Shown here: positions 55,477 to 64,000 of the stretch, piece by piece
Position numbering within the stretch: the first letter of the stretch is position 1
Layout: each line of letters opens with the position of its first letter
Assembly (NCBI GenBank): GCA_020161405.1
Contig: JAIUOD010000003.1
Coordinates: 467,392 to 531,391 of the forward strand
From: Pseudomonadota bacterium
GTDB taxonomy: Bacteria; Pseudomonadota; Alphaproteobacteria; Caulobacterales; Aquidulcibacteraceae
DNA length: 64,000 bases
Direction: 5' to 3'
Notes under the pieces: generated by a model
What the model was told of the DNA's origin: nothing
The model's input: the letters and a program-made list of their open reading frames with translations, nothing else
Database searches by the model: none
Made by a program: the position numbers and the translations under genes

Positions 55477-56273
55477 GATTTTGGCTTTAAATTCTTTTGC
55501 AAATAGACTTTATCATAAATTTCCAATTGGCGAAGGTTTATTTCACCTTGTTTCACCATTTCAAGCCCTGCAGATAAAAGGCTTGCATATTGGCTTTTGG
55601 CACTTGGGATTTCGCCTTTAAATTCATATTTTTTTGGCGCAAATTCACCCAAATCACGCCATTTATCATCGCGTGGCACTTTGTGTTTAAGGGCGGCGCG
55701 GGCATCTTCAAGTGAATAAACAGGCCATTGGGCAACTTTATGGATTTTGGCCTTCACTTTATTACGTTGCCGCCCATAGGCACGAAGCAAATCAATTATA
55801 TCAGCTTCATAAATTGAAAGCACTTCGGGCGCTAATTCATCATTAATGCCACGTGCAAAACTATCGATACGCATTTGCGGAAGTTCATAAATCTTCTCCC
55901 CCGCTTTTCGCATTGAATCAAGGCGTTTTAAGCGCCATGCAAGATGAGATGACAAAATTTCAGGTGAGACTTCATCTTCTTTATTTTCGCGCTTAGGAAG
56001 CAAAAGGCGCGATTTTAAATAAGCAAGCCATGCCGCCATCACCAAATAATCAGATGCAAGTTCAATATTTTCACGTTTGGCTTTGTTGATGAAAACCAAA
56101 TATTGTTCGGCAAGTTTTAAAATTGAAATGCGCGCCAAATCAACTTTTTGTTCGCGCGCAAGATTAAGAAGAATATGAAGTGGCCCACCATATTCATCAA
56201 GCTCGACAATAAAGGCTTTATTGTCATATTCGCCCTCAAACAAATTGGCTTGGTCAGGGGCGCTTTGCTTCAT
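55473..56273 (-). CDS. scpA: Segregation and condensation protein A
   Basis: The 266-residue kleisin starts with the conserved FIVELDEYGGPLHILLNLAREQKVDLARISILKLAEQY region, has YLVMAAWLAYLKSRLLLP and a C-terminal winged helix. It bridges SMC heads. Its start directly abuts the nagZ stop (TAA then ATG), so nagZ, scpA and scpB are one transcription unit. Confidence 0.95.
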   Translation of the reverse strand: MKQSAPDQANLFEGEYDNKAFIVELDEYGGPLHILLNLAREQKVDLARISILKLAEQYLVFINKAKRENIELASDYLVMAAWLAYLKSRLLLPKRENKEDEVSPEILSSHLAWRLKRLDSMRKAGEKIYELPQMRIDSFARGINDELAPEVLSIYEADIIDLLRAYGRQRNKVKAKIHKVAQWPVYSLEDARAALKHKVPRDDKWRDLGEFAPKKYEFKGEIPSAKSQYASLLSAGLEMVKQGEINLRQLEIYDKVYLQKNLKPKS

Positions 56274-57326
56274 TTATAGTCTTTCAGTTGGATCAGCAGC
56301 CAAAGCCAGTTTTGCGCCGTTTTCAATACCTGTTAATTCGGTGAAACGATGCCATGCTGCATCGAAATCAAAATCATCAGGCTTTTTAGTCGCAATCGCT
56401 TCGGCAATTTTGGCGCGTTCTAATGATTTACCTTTTAATTCACCACAGGCTTCGATAAATTTGATACGCGCTTCAAGTGGTTGATTACAAAGCATTGCAA
56501 CATCACAACCCGCATTAATTGACGCCTTTGCTTTATCAGCATCATTTCCGCTTAAAGCCTTCATTGAAACATCATCAGTCATCAAAAGGCCGTCAAAGCC
56601 AATTTTAGTGCGAATTATTTCACTTATTACTTTTGATGATAAGGTTGCGCAATTTTGTGCGTCTAAAACAGGATATTTAACATGTGCCGTCATTGCCATT
56701 GGTGCATCTTTTAAAGCCAAAAATGGCGCAATATCCATTTCCAATTCTTCAATTGACGCATCAACCACGGGTAATTCATGGTGACTATCGGCAAGGGCGC
56801 GCCCATGCCCTGGAATATGTTTAATCACACTTGCAACAGAGCCAGAATGAAGCCCCTTAATTGCCGCCTGCCCTAATTCACCAATAATTTGCGGATATGA
56901 AGAAAAGGCGCGGTCGCCAATAACCGAATGCGCGCCTTCAAGCCCTAAATCAAGGCATGGGGCGCAATCGGCATCAATACCAACATTACGTAATTCATAG
57001 GCGATTAATTGATGATGCAAGACCACCGCCTCAATCGCTTTTTCTTTATCAGAATTATAAAGTGCACCATAAATATTATTCGGTGGAAATTGCGGCCAAA
57101 TTGGTGGCTTTAGACGTTGAACACGACCACCTTCTTGATCAAGGAAAATTAAGCAGTGACGACCAACAGCTTCCCTTATTTCATCGGTCAAAGCGCGAAT
57201 TTGATCAGGTGTCTGGCATGAGCGACCAAAAAGGATAAAAGCCCAAGGCTGCGCATCTTTAAAAAACGCTTTTTCATCCGCACTTAAAGAAGTAGCGGCA
57301 ACATCAATTATTCCAGCAGATAACAT
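56274..57326 (-). CDS. nagZ: Beta-N-acetylhexosaminidase NagZ
   Basis: The 350-residue GH3 enzyme has LIFLDQEGGRVQRL, the catalytic-loop motif KHIPGHGRALADSHHELP and the nucleophile region LLMTDDVSMKAL. It removes GlcNAc from anhydro-muropeptides during cell-wall recycling in the cytoplasm. TAGGAAAT precedes the start. It follows the SPOR gene after a small hairpin, linking wall recycling with chromosome and export genes by synteny only. Confidence 0.95.
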   Translation of the reverse strand: MLSAGIIDVAATSLSADEKAFFKDAQPWAFILFGRSCQTPDQIRALTDEIREAVGRHCLIFLDQEGGRVQRLKPPIWPQFPPNNIYGALYNSDKEKAIEAVVLHHQLIAYELRNVGIDADCAPCLDLGLEGAHSVIGDRAFSSYPQIIGELGQAAIKGLHSGSVASVIKHIPGHGRALADSHHELPVVDASIEELEMDIAPFLALKDAPMAMTAHVKYPVLDAQNCATLSSKVISEIIRTKIGFDGLLMTDDVSMKALSGNDADKAKASINAGCDVAMLCNQPLEARIKFIEACGELKGKSLERAKIAEAIATKKPDDFDFDAAWHRFTELTGIENGAKLALAADPTERL

Positions 57327-57341
57327 TTTATTTCCTAATAT

Positions 57342-57361
57342 ATGGGGGATAAAACCCCCAT
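57342..57361 (-). promoter_or_regulatory. Hairpin between the SPOR gene and nagZ
   Basis: A 7-bp stem ATGGGGG / CCCCCAT with a 6-base loop lies 3 bases after the SPOR gene stop and 15 before the nagZ start. No T tract follows, so it is more likely an attenuating or processing hairpin inside an operon. Confidence 0.45.
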
Positions 57362-57364
57362 CAA

Positions 57365-58177
57365 TTAATTAGCAGGTATACAATTTGCACCCGCAGATTT
57401 TGCCTTTGCACAGAATGCAACCACTTCATCACGCGAACCAAAGCCAGTTGCACGAACACGATACCATGTACCCTTTGCACCCAAGTCAGCGGCAACAATT
57501 GCAGCATTTCCCTTAAAGCCTTTGGCACGATATGATGCCAATGCTTTTTCCGCTTGGTCTTTAGACGGGAATGAACCCAATTGCGCAGATGAGCCACCAG
57601 TTGATTTTGGTGCCTCAGTTTTAGGCGCTGGCGTTGCAATTGGTTTTGGCGCACTAACAACAGGTTTTGGCGCTTCAGCCGCAGGTTTAGTCGGAACAGC
57701 CGCGACTTTAGTAGTTGGCGCAGGTGTTGTAACCACAGGTTTTGGCGTAATCGCAACAGGTTTTGTAACCACAGGCTTAGTGGCAGGTGCCGCAACTTGG
57801 TTAGCAGGAACCATTGGTTCTTGAGTTGCGCCATTTGCTGCTTGAACTTCTAATGGTGGTGGTTGGGTTCCATCAACTGAATTATAAACCGCTTTATCAA
57901 GGTCTTCGCCAGTTGGGCTTACGCCATTAATTGGGGCTTCTTTATAAGTTTCAGTTTGTGATGCAATTTCAGGTGTTGCATCTTTATTAGCCTTATTATT
58001 GTTGAAATAAACCCAAACAATTGCCAGAACTACTGCCGCCAGAAGCACCAATGCCGCCAAAATTATCGGCCCACGCGATACACCTTCATCGTCGCCACGC
58101 GCATCAAAGGTCATAAAGCCTTCGTCTTCATCATCGTCAAAATCATCAAAATGGTCGTTTTGGTGCCCAGGCATCAA
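57365..58177 (-). CDS. SPOR domain-containing inner membrane protein
   Basis: The 270-residue protein has an acidic cytoplasmic N-terminus (DDFDDDEDEGF), one membrane helix at about 36-56, a Pro/Ala/Lys/Val linker and a C-terminal SPOR domain from about 195 (SSAQLGSFPSKDQAEKALASY to the end). SPOR domains bind glycan strands lacking peptide stems at division sites. The position before nagZ-scpAB-tatABC is conserved in alphaproteobacteria. Confidence 0.9.
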   Translation of the reverse strand: MMPGHQNDHFDDFDDDEDEGFMTFDARGDDEGVSRGPIILAALVLLAAVVLAIVWVYFNNNKANKDATPEIASQTETYKEAPINGVSPTGEDLDKAVYNSVDGTQPPPLEVQAANGATQEPMVPANQVAAPATKPVVTKPVAITPKPVVTTPAPTTKVAAVPTKPAAEAPKPVVSAPKPIATPAPKTEAPKSTGGSSAQLGSFPSKDQAEKALASYRAKGFKGNAAIVAADLGAKGTWYRVRATGFGSRDEVVAFCAKAKSAGANCIPAN

Positions 58178-58235
58178 TTATTCTCCAAAGTTTTTCGCTT
58201 GTTTAGCGAATTTTTTGACTGACGTCAGCAATTTG

Positions 58236-59423
58236 TCACAAGAATCTGTCAAGATTGAACAGTCGACGATGCTCATCTATGGCAAAATCATCGGTCATAC
58301 CGGCGATATAGTCGCAAACATGGCGCGCAAGACGCGGCACATCTTTGAAATCTACACTTTGCCAAAGTGGTGGCAGCGTTTCTGGTTCATTCAGAAAGAC
58401 TTCAAATAGTTCTTTAATGATTCGTCTTGCTTGTGAACGGGCGCGATTGACCTTCCAATGCCTATACATTTTGGCAAACAGGAATTTGCGCAAACTTGCG
58501 GCGCGTTCAAGCATTTCATTGGAGAAACCAACCAAAGGCGCGCCAAGATTTCGAACCTCTTCGGCAGATTGTGGTTTGTATTTTTCAATTCGCCTTTGAG
58601 ATTCTTCAACTAAGTCATTTACCCATGCGCCAATTAAACGACGAATTGCTTCGCCGCGTAATCTTTGCGGGCTTGTATTTGGATATTCATTTCGAACCTG
58701 TGCAAAAACTTCGCCAACCCAAGGAACGGCGGCTGAAACTTCTTCGACAGTGAAAATTTCACCATGTAATGCATCATCTAAATCGTGATTATTATATGCA
58801 ATATCGTCAGCAACGGCGGCAATTTGCGCCTCAACTGATGCATAAGTTGTCAGCAATAAATCAAAGCCTTCATTAAAGTCACGCCAAACAGGTGCAAGGC
58901 TTGAATATTCATCCATAGTGGCAATCAAAGGGCCATTATGTTTTACCGTGCCTTCTAAAGTTTCCCATGTAAGGTTTAAGCCATCAAAATTTGGATAAAT
59001 CTGTTCCATGCGCGTGATAACGCGAATGGTTTGGGCATTATGGTCAAAACCGCCCCAGTTTTTCATTGCTTCATCCAGAATTTCTTCACCTGTATGCCCA
59101 AATGGCGGATGCCCAAGGTCATGTGATAAAGCGCAAGCCTCTGCAAGGTCTTCATTTACCTTTAAGCGACGCGCTACGGAGCGCGCAATTTGCGCAACTT
59201 CTAATGAATGCGTTAGGCGTGTTCTGAAATGATCGCCCTCGTGAGCCACGAAAACTTGGGTTTTTCCTTTTAAGCGGCGAAATGAACTTGAATGAATAAC
59301 CCTATCCCTGTCCCGTTCAAATGGGGTACGGGTTTTACTTTCTGCTTCCTGATAACGGCGACCGCGCGATTGGTTTGGATCACTTGCGAAAACTGCCTGC
59401 GTTGAAATGTCAAATTTTGCCAT
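58236..59423 (-). CDS. dgt: Deoxyguanosinetriphosphate triphosphohydrolase-like protein
   Basis: From ATG 59423 (GAGGTGGAA upstream) the protein has 395 residues. HD-domain motifs include RLTHSLEVAQIARSVARRL, CALSHDLGHPPFGHTGEEIL and a later D in AVADDIAYNNHDLDDA. Family members cleave dNTPs to nucleoside and triphosphate, controlling dNTP pools. Its closest kin are the alphaproteobacterial dGTPase-like proteins next to erpA. The usual argS gene between dgt and the SPOR gene is absent. Confidence 0.92.
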   Translation of the reverse strand: MAKFDISTQAVFASDPNQSRGRRYQEAESKTRTPFERDRDRVIHSSSFRRLKGKTQVFVAHEGDHFRTRLTHSLEVAQIARSVARRLKVNEDLAEACALSHDLGHPPFGHTGEEILDEAMKNWGGFDHNAQTIRVITRMEQIYPNFDGLNLTWETLEGTVKHNGPLIATMDEYSSLAPVWRDFNEGFDLLLTTYASVEAQIAAVADDIAYNNHDLDDALHGEIFTVEEVSAAVPWVGEVFAQVRNEYPNTSPQRLRGEAIRRLIGAWVNDLVEESQRRIEKYKPQSAEEVRNLGAPLVGFSNEMLERAASLRKFLFAKMYRHWKVNRARSQARRIIKELFEVFLNEPETLPPLWQSVDFKDVPRLARHVCDYIAGMTDDFAIDEHRRLFNLDRFL

Positions 59424-59535
59424 TTCCACCTCTCTATAAAAATATATACTTTTATTTTTTAAATTATATACCATATATATAATGCAAATCATTACTTTTT
59501 AGTTTGTAAATCATACAAGAAAGCACAAAAAATCA

Positions 59536-59901
59536 ATGAATAACGCCAATTCTGTGGAAAAATTGCATTTAGAATCAAATAATTTTTCCATTTCAGACAA
59601 AGCCGCTGCGCGAATTGCGAAATTACTGGCGGAAAATACAAACCAAAAATTCTTTCGAATTGCGGTAAATGCAGGTGGCTGCTCTGGTTTTCAATATGAA
59701 TTCAACCTTGATGACAAAAGTGATGACCATGATATTATTCTTGAAAAAAATGGCGCAAAAGTTGTTATTGATGATATTTCCCTTGGTTTTTTACAAAATG
59801 CGCAGGTAGATTGGGTTGAAGAATTGATAGGTTCATCATTTAAAATTGTTAATCCAAATGCCCGCTCTTCATGTGGTTGCGGTATGAGTTTTTCAGTATG
59901 A
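59536..59901 (+). CDS. erpA: Iron-sulfur cluster insertion protein ErpA
   Basis: The 121-residue A-type carrier has the three cluster cysteines: one in VNAGGCSGFQYEF and two in the C-terminal SSCGCGMSFSV. It hands Fe-S clusters to target enzymes. Its TGA overlaps the xthA ATG as ATGA. The gene is divergent from dgt. Confidence 0.93.
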   Translation: MNNANSVEKLHLESNNFSISDKAAARIAKLLAENTNQKFFRIAVNAGGCSGFQYEFNLDDKSDDHDIILEKNGAKVVIDDISLGFLQNAQVDWVEELIGSSFKIVNPNARSSCGCGMSFSV

Positions 59902-60683
59902 AAATCGCCTGTTTTAATGTCAATTCAATTAATGCACGCCTTTTAAACGTCCTTGATTGGCTTAAGAATGCACAGCCCGGTGTGGTTTGTTTGCAAGAAT
60001 TAAAATGCGAAGAACATAAATTCCCACGCGAGGAAATTGAGGCTTTGGGTTATAATTGCCTTGTTCACGGGCAAAAATCTTATAATGGCGTTGCGATTTT
60101 ATCAAAACTACCAATCGAAGAAGAAAGACGCGCCCTTCCCCTTAATGAAGAAGACGAGCAATCAAGATTTTTAGAGGCAATTATTAGCGCCCCAAATGGT
60201 AAGGCAATTCGCGTTATTTGTGTTTATTGCCCCAATGGTAATCCAGTTGATACTCCAAAATTTGATTATAAACTTGCATGGATGGCTAGGTTAATCGCCC
60301 ATTGCAAAAACCTATTAGAGCTTGAAGAAGCATTCGTTGTTTGTGGTGATTGGAATATTATCCCACGTCCCGAGGATTGCCATGATCCCAAAGCATGGGA
60401 AAATGATGCATTATTTCGCGCTGAATCACGTGCAAAATGGCATGAATTATTGAATTTGGGCCTTACAGATAGCTTTATGGCGCTTGATGGGCGCGCGCAT
60501 CAATATACATTCTGGGATTATCAAGGCGGTGCATGGCCGCGTGATTTGGGCATCCATATCGACACCCACCTTCTAAGCCCGCAGGCCGCAGATTTACTTA
60601 AATCCCACAAAATTTGGCGCAATGAACGCGAAATGCCAAAGGCATCGGATCACGTGCCAGTTTCTATTGAACTTGCTCTTTAA
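59898..60683 (+). CDS. xthA: Exodeoxyribonuclease III
   Basis: From the ATGA-overlapping start at 59898 the protein has 261 residues. It has the EEP-fold motifs MKIACFNVNSINARL, VVCLQELKCEEHKFP with the metal glutamate, VCGDWNIIPRPED and the closing KASDHVPVSIEL. It cuts DNA at abasic sites in base excision repair. Its end overlaps the convergent membrane protein gene by 20 bases. Confidence 0.95.
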   Translation: MKIACFNVNSINARLLNVLDWLKNAQPGVVCLQELKCEEHKFPREEIEALGYNCLVHGQKSYNGVAILSKLPIEEERRALPLNEEDEQSRFLEAIISAPNGKAIRVICVYCPNGNPVDTPKFDYKLAWMARLIAHCKNLLELEEAFVVCGDWNIIPRPEDCHDPKAWENDALFRAESRAKWHELLNLGLTDSFMALDGRAHQYTFWDYQGGAWPRDLGIHIDTHLLSPQAADLLKSHKIWRNEREMPKASDHVPVSIELAL

Positions 60684-61539
60684 CTTCACCCGCCTCTATT
60701 TGGTGATAAGCATAAGCGCCAACGCAAAGTAAGGCTAAAGAACCAAAAGAGCTTAAGAATGAGAATATAAATTGAAACAATAATGTTCCAATTGTTAGAA
60801 TTTCATTCCCATTAGCTGGGGCTTTATAGAAAGTGCCAGCGGGCATTATTGCCGAAAACAAGAATGATAATAGTGCTTTCACAAATATTGATGCGATTAT
60901 GAATAAAGTAACACATAAAATATAAGCACCAACAAAAGACCAAAATTGTTCTTTTGTATATTTATAGGTTTCTTTTATTCCAATTGTATGATTTGCAATT
61001 GAAATAACCGCCCAAATACCAAGACGCCCGATAAGAAAAATAACGCCAAGAATAGCAAAAACTGGAAATAAAAAAGCTATGGGTGGGAAAAATACTGCCA
61101 CAAATGAAATAACAAAACTAATAGCAAAAATAACGCCAAAAATAATTAATGCTATAATCAAATTGCCAAAAATTATATTTTTCTCATCATTGCCAAAACT
61201 TAAGCCGTAAAAACCAGTTTCTTGATTTCGAACTAATTTTCGAAGCGCCATAGCGCTTAAAATACCACTGACCAAAATTGCAGTAATGAAGAAACCAAAT
61301 GTAACAGGTGTATTTATTAGCTTAAGTGCATTGTAAAAAGGCTCTAGGTCAGTGGAGTTTGGGTTTAGTTTTTCAACTGCGGCACTAAATTCCATAATCC
61401 CTGTAAATGAAAGCATAATAGTGAATATAAGTGATAATATAGCTGAAATTGCCATAAATTTTATTGTAAATTTTGGGTTTAATTTTGCAAAAGTAAAAAT
61501 TGAAACCGCAGCGTCAGATGGTGAAAACTTATTTGCCAT
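60664..61539 (-). CDS. Polytopic membrane protein of unknown function
   Basis: The 291-residue protein has about six hydrophobic helices, with long loops between helices 1 and 2 and near residue 230. It contains no catalytic motif I recognise. The pattern, with a short soluble N-terminus and glycine-poor helices, recalls DUF-type membrane proteins found beside glycerophosphodiesterases and in Caulobacterales. It is divergent from trmFO, with a gap of about 70 bases. Confidence 0.65.
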   Translation of the reverse strand: MANKFSPSDAAVSIFTFAKLNPKFTIKFMAISAILSLIFTIMLSFTGIMEFSAAVEKLNPNSTDLEPFYNALKLINTPVTFGFFITAILVSGILSAMALRKLVRNQETGFYGLSFGNDEKNIIFGNLIIALIIFGVIFAISFVISFVAVFFPPIAFLFPVFAILGVIFLIGRLGIWAVISIANHTIGIKETYKYTKEQFWSFVGAYILCVTLFIIASIFVKALLSFLFSAIMPAGTFYKAPANGNEILTIGTLLFQFIFSFLSSFGSLALLCVGAYAYHQIEAGEVKEQVQ

Positions 61540-61610
61540 TTATAATTCCATTTATTTGTTTCAGTTTACCCCCCTAGTAAAAGAAAGTGCAAGTGTATAA
61601 ATCACCAAAT

Positions 61611-62993
61611 ATGGCAAATATGAAAAAAATTAATATTATTGGTGGCGGCCTTGCTGGCTCTGAAGCGGCGTGGCAGGTGGCAAATCTTGGACTTAATGTA
61701 AAATTATATGAAATGCGCCCTGTCAGGATGACAGATGCGCACCATAGCCAAAATTTTGCCGAAATGGTTTGTTCAAATTCATTTCGTTCCGATGATTCAG
61801 ATTATAATGCAGTTGGCCTTATTCACCATGAAATGCGCATGTGTAATTCGCTTATTATGGAATGCGCGGGTGAAAATAAAGTTCCTGCGGGTTCTGCGCT
61901 TGCGGTTGATCGTGAAGGTTTTGCACAAAGCGTTACGAATAAAATTGAAAACCACCCAAATATCGAAATCATCCGCCAAGAAGTTACAAATATCGAAGAT
62001 TTTGGCGATGAATTGACAATCATTGCCACTGGCCCGCTTACATCCGAAAGCCTTGCAAAATCTATTTTGGCAAAATCTGGCGAGGATGAATTATCATTTT
62101 TTGATGCCATTGCGCCAATTATCTATAAGGATAGTATCGACTTTTCAAAAGCATGGATGCAAAGCCGTTATGATAAAATTGGCCCTGATGGTGATGGCGC
62201 CGATTATATTAATCTTGGCATGGAAAAAGATGAATATTATGCTTTTATTGACGCGCTTTTAGAAGGTGAAAAAGCGGATATAAAACAATGGGAAGGCACG
62301 CCATATTTTGAGGGCTGCTTGCCTGTTGAAGTTATGGCAGAACGTGGGCGTGATACGTTGCGTTATGGCCCATTAAAGCCTGTTGGCCTTACAAATCCAC
62401 ATACTGGTAATCGCCCATATGCGGTTGTGCAATTGCGCCAAGATAATAAACTTGGCACGCTTTATAATATGGTTGGATTTCAAACCAAATTAAAACATGG
62501 CGCGCAAAGCGAAATTTTTAGAAAAATTCCAGGGCTTGAAAACGCACAATTTGCACGCCTTGGCGGTATTCACCGTAATACTTTCTTAAATTCGCCAAAA
62601 TTACTTGATACGCAATTACGCTTTAAACCCATGCCAAATATTCGCTTTGCTGGGCAAATTACGGGATGTGAGGGCTATGTTGAAAGCGCGGCATTGGGCC
62701 TAATGGCGGGACGCTTTGCAGCTTTTGAGGCACTCGGTAAAGAACTTATACCACCGCCAATAACCACCGCATTGGGTGCAATTCACAACCACGTTACCAT
62801 TGGTCACTTTAGCGGCAAAAAAGGTATGTTCCAACCTATGAACGTAAATTTCGGCCTTTTCCCTGAACTTGACGAAACTCGCCAAAAAGAAGCCATGAAA
62901 GTGCGTGGCAAAGAACGTGAAAAGTCCCGCAAATATCAATTATCACAAAGGGCGAAGGAAGAATTGGCTATTTGGGTTAAAGAAAATTTTTAA
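61611..62993 (+). CDS. trmFO: Methylenetetrahydrofolate-tRNA-(uracil-54) methyltransferase TrmFO
   Basis: The protein (460 residues from ATG 61611) has the FAD site [18 protein letters not shown], the [12 protein letters not shown] motif, [14 protein letters not shown] with a conserved cysteine, and [26 protein letters not shown]. It methylates U54 in the T loop of tRNA using folate. The start is uncertain: GTG 61587, ATG 61611 and ATG 61620 share the frame and none has a strong ribosome binding site. The stop overlaps the convergent gene by 4 bases. Confidence 0.94.
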   Translation: MANMKKINIIGGGLAGSEAAWQVANLGLNVKLYEMRPVRMTDAHHSQNFAEMVCSNSFRSDDSDYNAVGLIHHEMRMCNSLIMECAGENKVPAGSALAVDREGFAQSVTNKIENHPNIEIIRQEVTNIEDFGDELTIIATGPLTSESLAKSILAKSGEDELSFFDAIAPIIYKDSIDFSKAWMQSRYDKIGPDGDGADYINLGMEKDEYYAFIDALLEGEKADIKQWEGTPYFEGCLPVEVMAERGRDTLRYGPLKPVGLTNPHTGNRPYAVVQLRQDNKLGTLYNMVGFQTKLKHGAQSEIFRKIPGLENAQFARLGGIHRNTFLNSPKLLDTQLRFKPMPNIRFAGQITGCEGYVESAALGLMAGRFAAFEALGKELIPPPITTALGAIHNHVTIGHFSGKKGMFQPMNVNFGLFPELDETRQKEAMKVRGKEREKSRKYQLSQRAKEELAIWVKENF

Positions 62994-63457
62994 TCAATTA
63001 AATTATGTCGCTTGAATAATTGCAACATTTTATCTTCAAATTTTTCCACTTCTTCTAATTGGGCTTCTTCATTTGATTGATTATAATTTTGCCTAACTTG
63101 CATATCCTTCATAAGAATTTGAATTTCCTCATTTATTTTTGCTCTTCTTTCTACTGGAAGGCTTTCTAATTTATTTTTTGCCTGCTGTGCCAATGCAGCA
63201 AATGTTGCGTTTTTTTTGTTTCTAGCAACCGCTTTTTCAATTTTTTCTTCACGCATTTTTTTGTGAAATTCTTCATTATAATCATCTAAACTAGTATTTT
63301 TATTTTGTTCAATTTTTTGCATGTATTCAGATTTATTACTTGAAATTGAAGGACTTCCAAAACTATAATAGTTTTAAAAAAAACCTCTACCAATTACAAA
63401 CAATGTAAACATTACCGAGCAACCAAGAATTAAATATGATATATCTATTTTCTTCAT
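62990..63457 (-). pseudogene. Membrane-anchored coiled-coil protein gene interrupted by an in-frame TAA
   Basis: A strong AGAGGACTGAA site precedes ATG 63457, which opens a 27-residue peptide with a membrane helix (MKKIDISYLILGCSVMFTLF...GFF) ending at TAA (63374-63376). The same frame continues without another stop through NYYSFGSPSISSNKSEY into MQKIEQNKNTSLDDYNEEF and a highly charged helical chain to 62990. The ATG at 63322 has no ribosome binding site. Together this looks like one protein of about 155 residues with a nonsense mutation. The family is unknown. Stop readthrough or restart at 63322 would leave some function. Confidence 0.6.
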
Positions 63458-63595
63458 TTCAGTCCTCTTATTTGTAACTTTAACGACTTTAAATATAAGT
63501 ATTTTAAAAATTTCACATTTTTAAATATGTATTTTAAATGTTTTTAAAAAATTAATATTTATGTGTTTTTATTATAAAATATCAAGGTAATACAC

Positions 63596-64000
63596 ATGAA
63601 ATCTTTTTCACAACTTGTTTTCCTAATAATAATACTAGTAAGCATTACTTTAATTACTAGAAAAGATAATACTCAAAGTATTGAAACCGGTCAATTAAGC
63701 GCTCGCGTAAGCACAAGCTTTTCTGATGTCCAAGAAAGTCTTAGGAATATGACACCTGAACAATCGGCTGAACTAGATAGAAAAATGTATGAAAATAACG
63801 AAGAGCAACAGGCGATGATGCGCGAAAAAGCAACCAAAGTCATGGAAATGCAAGTCGGACTGGTCGAAGCCATTGTTAATGTTAGGAAAAAATCAATGAC
63901 ACCAGAGGAAATTAAATCCGCTGAAGATTACGTTGACCAACAAAAAATCATTATCCGCAGCATGGAAGATGGCGATAAGTTTCAATCTGCATCGCAAGCT
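63596..64000 (+). CDS. Exported helical protein of unknown function, C-terminus beyond window
   Basis: An open frame of 135 codons runs off the right edge. AAGG precedes the ATG 9 bases away. The first 22 residues form a signal peptide or membrane anchor (MKSFSQLVFLIIILVSITLI). The rest is Gln/Glu/Met/Lys-rich with a predicted long helix (MTPEQSAELDRKMYENNEEQ and similar), recalling small periplasmic helical proteins of the Spy/CpxP kind, though no motif confirms that. It is divergent from the broken coiled-coil gene. Confidence 0.6.
   Translation, partial: MKSFSQLVFLIIILVSITLITRKDNTQSIETGQLSARVSTSFSDVQESLRNMTPEQSAELDRKMYENNEEQQAMMREKATKVMEMQVGLVEAIVNVRKKSMTPEEIKSAEDYVDQQKIIIRSMEDGDKFQSASQA

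Noticed and set aside
57361-57834. Leu/Gln/Arg-rich frame of 157 codons within the SPOR gene
   Set aside because: It is the shadow of the Pro/Ala/Lys-rich linker in another frame; its composition is an artefact of that repeat.
63374-63376. Genome-wide recoding of TAA as a sense codon
   Set aside because: TAA ends many clear housekeeping genes in this window, such as ruvX, pyrB and plsY, so it is a normal stop.

Overview
The window is chromosomal DNA from an A+T-rich alphaproteobacterium, most likely a low-GC relative of the Caulobacterales/Maricaulales. The main evidence is the gene block dgt - SPOR protein - nagZ - scpA - scpB - tatABC, the erpA-xthA pair, a tRNA-His with the alphaproteobacterial acceptor end (no G-1, G1.U72, A73), a TipN-like polarity protein, candidate CtrA and alphaproteobacterial LexA boxes, and a TonB receptor with an S46 dipeptidyl peptidase. 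No rRNA, prophage, transposase, insertion sequence or CRISPR array was seen. The species cannot be named from the sequence alone.

Layout. 0-7 kb: edge of a response regulator gene, a small unknown gene, the TipN-like coiled-coil protein, and a convergent Mla-type lipid transport operon (permease, ATPase, MCE protein, lipoprotein). 7-20 kb: catabolic and hydrolytic genes (secreted esterase, dipeptide epimerase/zinc peptidase/lipase operon, SDR, secreted S46 peptidase, PLD-like protein), NAD synthetase, an RNase H-fold protein, a lytic transglycosylase and a glycine-oxidase-like flavoprotein beside tRNA-His. 21-28 kb: UDP-glucuronate epimerase, a broken membrane protein gene, M48 peptidase, beta/gamma-crystallin protein, TonB receptor, crotonase and lipoprotein cytochrome c. 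28-34 kb: the mreB-mreC-mreD-mrdA-rodA elongation cluster. 34-41 kb: uvrB, a frameshifted ZIP transporter gene, NUDIX, DUF4349 lipoprotein, thrB, ruvX. 42-51 kb: pyrB, a pyrC-like pseudo-dihydroorotase, plsY, dprA, topA and rnr, probably one long transcript. 51-59.5 kb: tatABC, an accessory insert with two putative lipoproteins, then scpB, scpA, nagZ, SPOR and dgt, all on the minus strand. 59.5-64 kb: erpA-xthA, a membrane protein, trmFO, a gene broken by an in-frame stop, and a gene running off the edge.

Most of the window is housekeeping: envelope growth (Mre/PBP2/RodA, NagZ, SPOR, transglycosylase, Mla, PlsY), protein export (Tat), DNA repair and topology (UvrB, TopA, XthA, RuvX, DprA, ScpAB) and pyrimidine, threonine and NAD synthesis. 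Genes are tightly packed: several convergent pairs overlap at their stop ends and several co-directional pairs overlap as ATGA, TAATG or TTGA.

The points most worth a second look are three genes that appear broken but still readable (two frameshifts at short T tracts and one in-frame TAA), a pair of unknown secreted proteins inserted between scpB and tatA, and a family of 10-bp-phased tandem motifs found near 41.4 kb and 52.7 kb. I found no clearly new multi-gene system.
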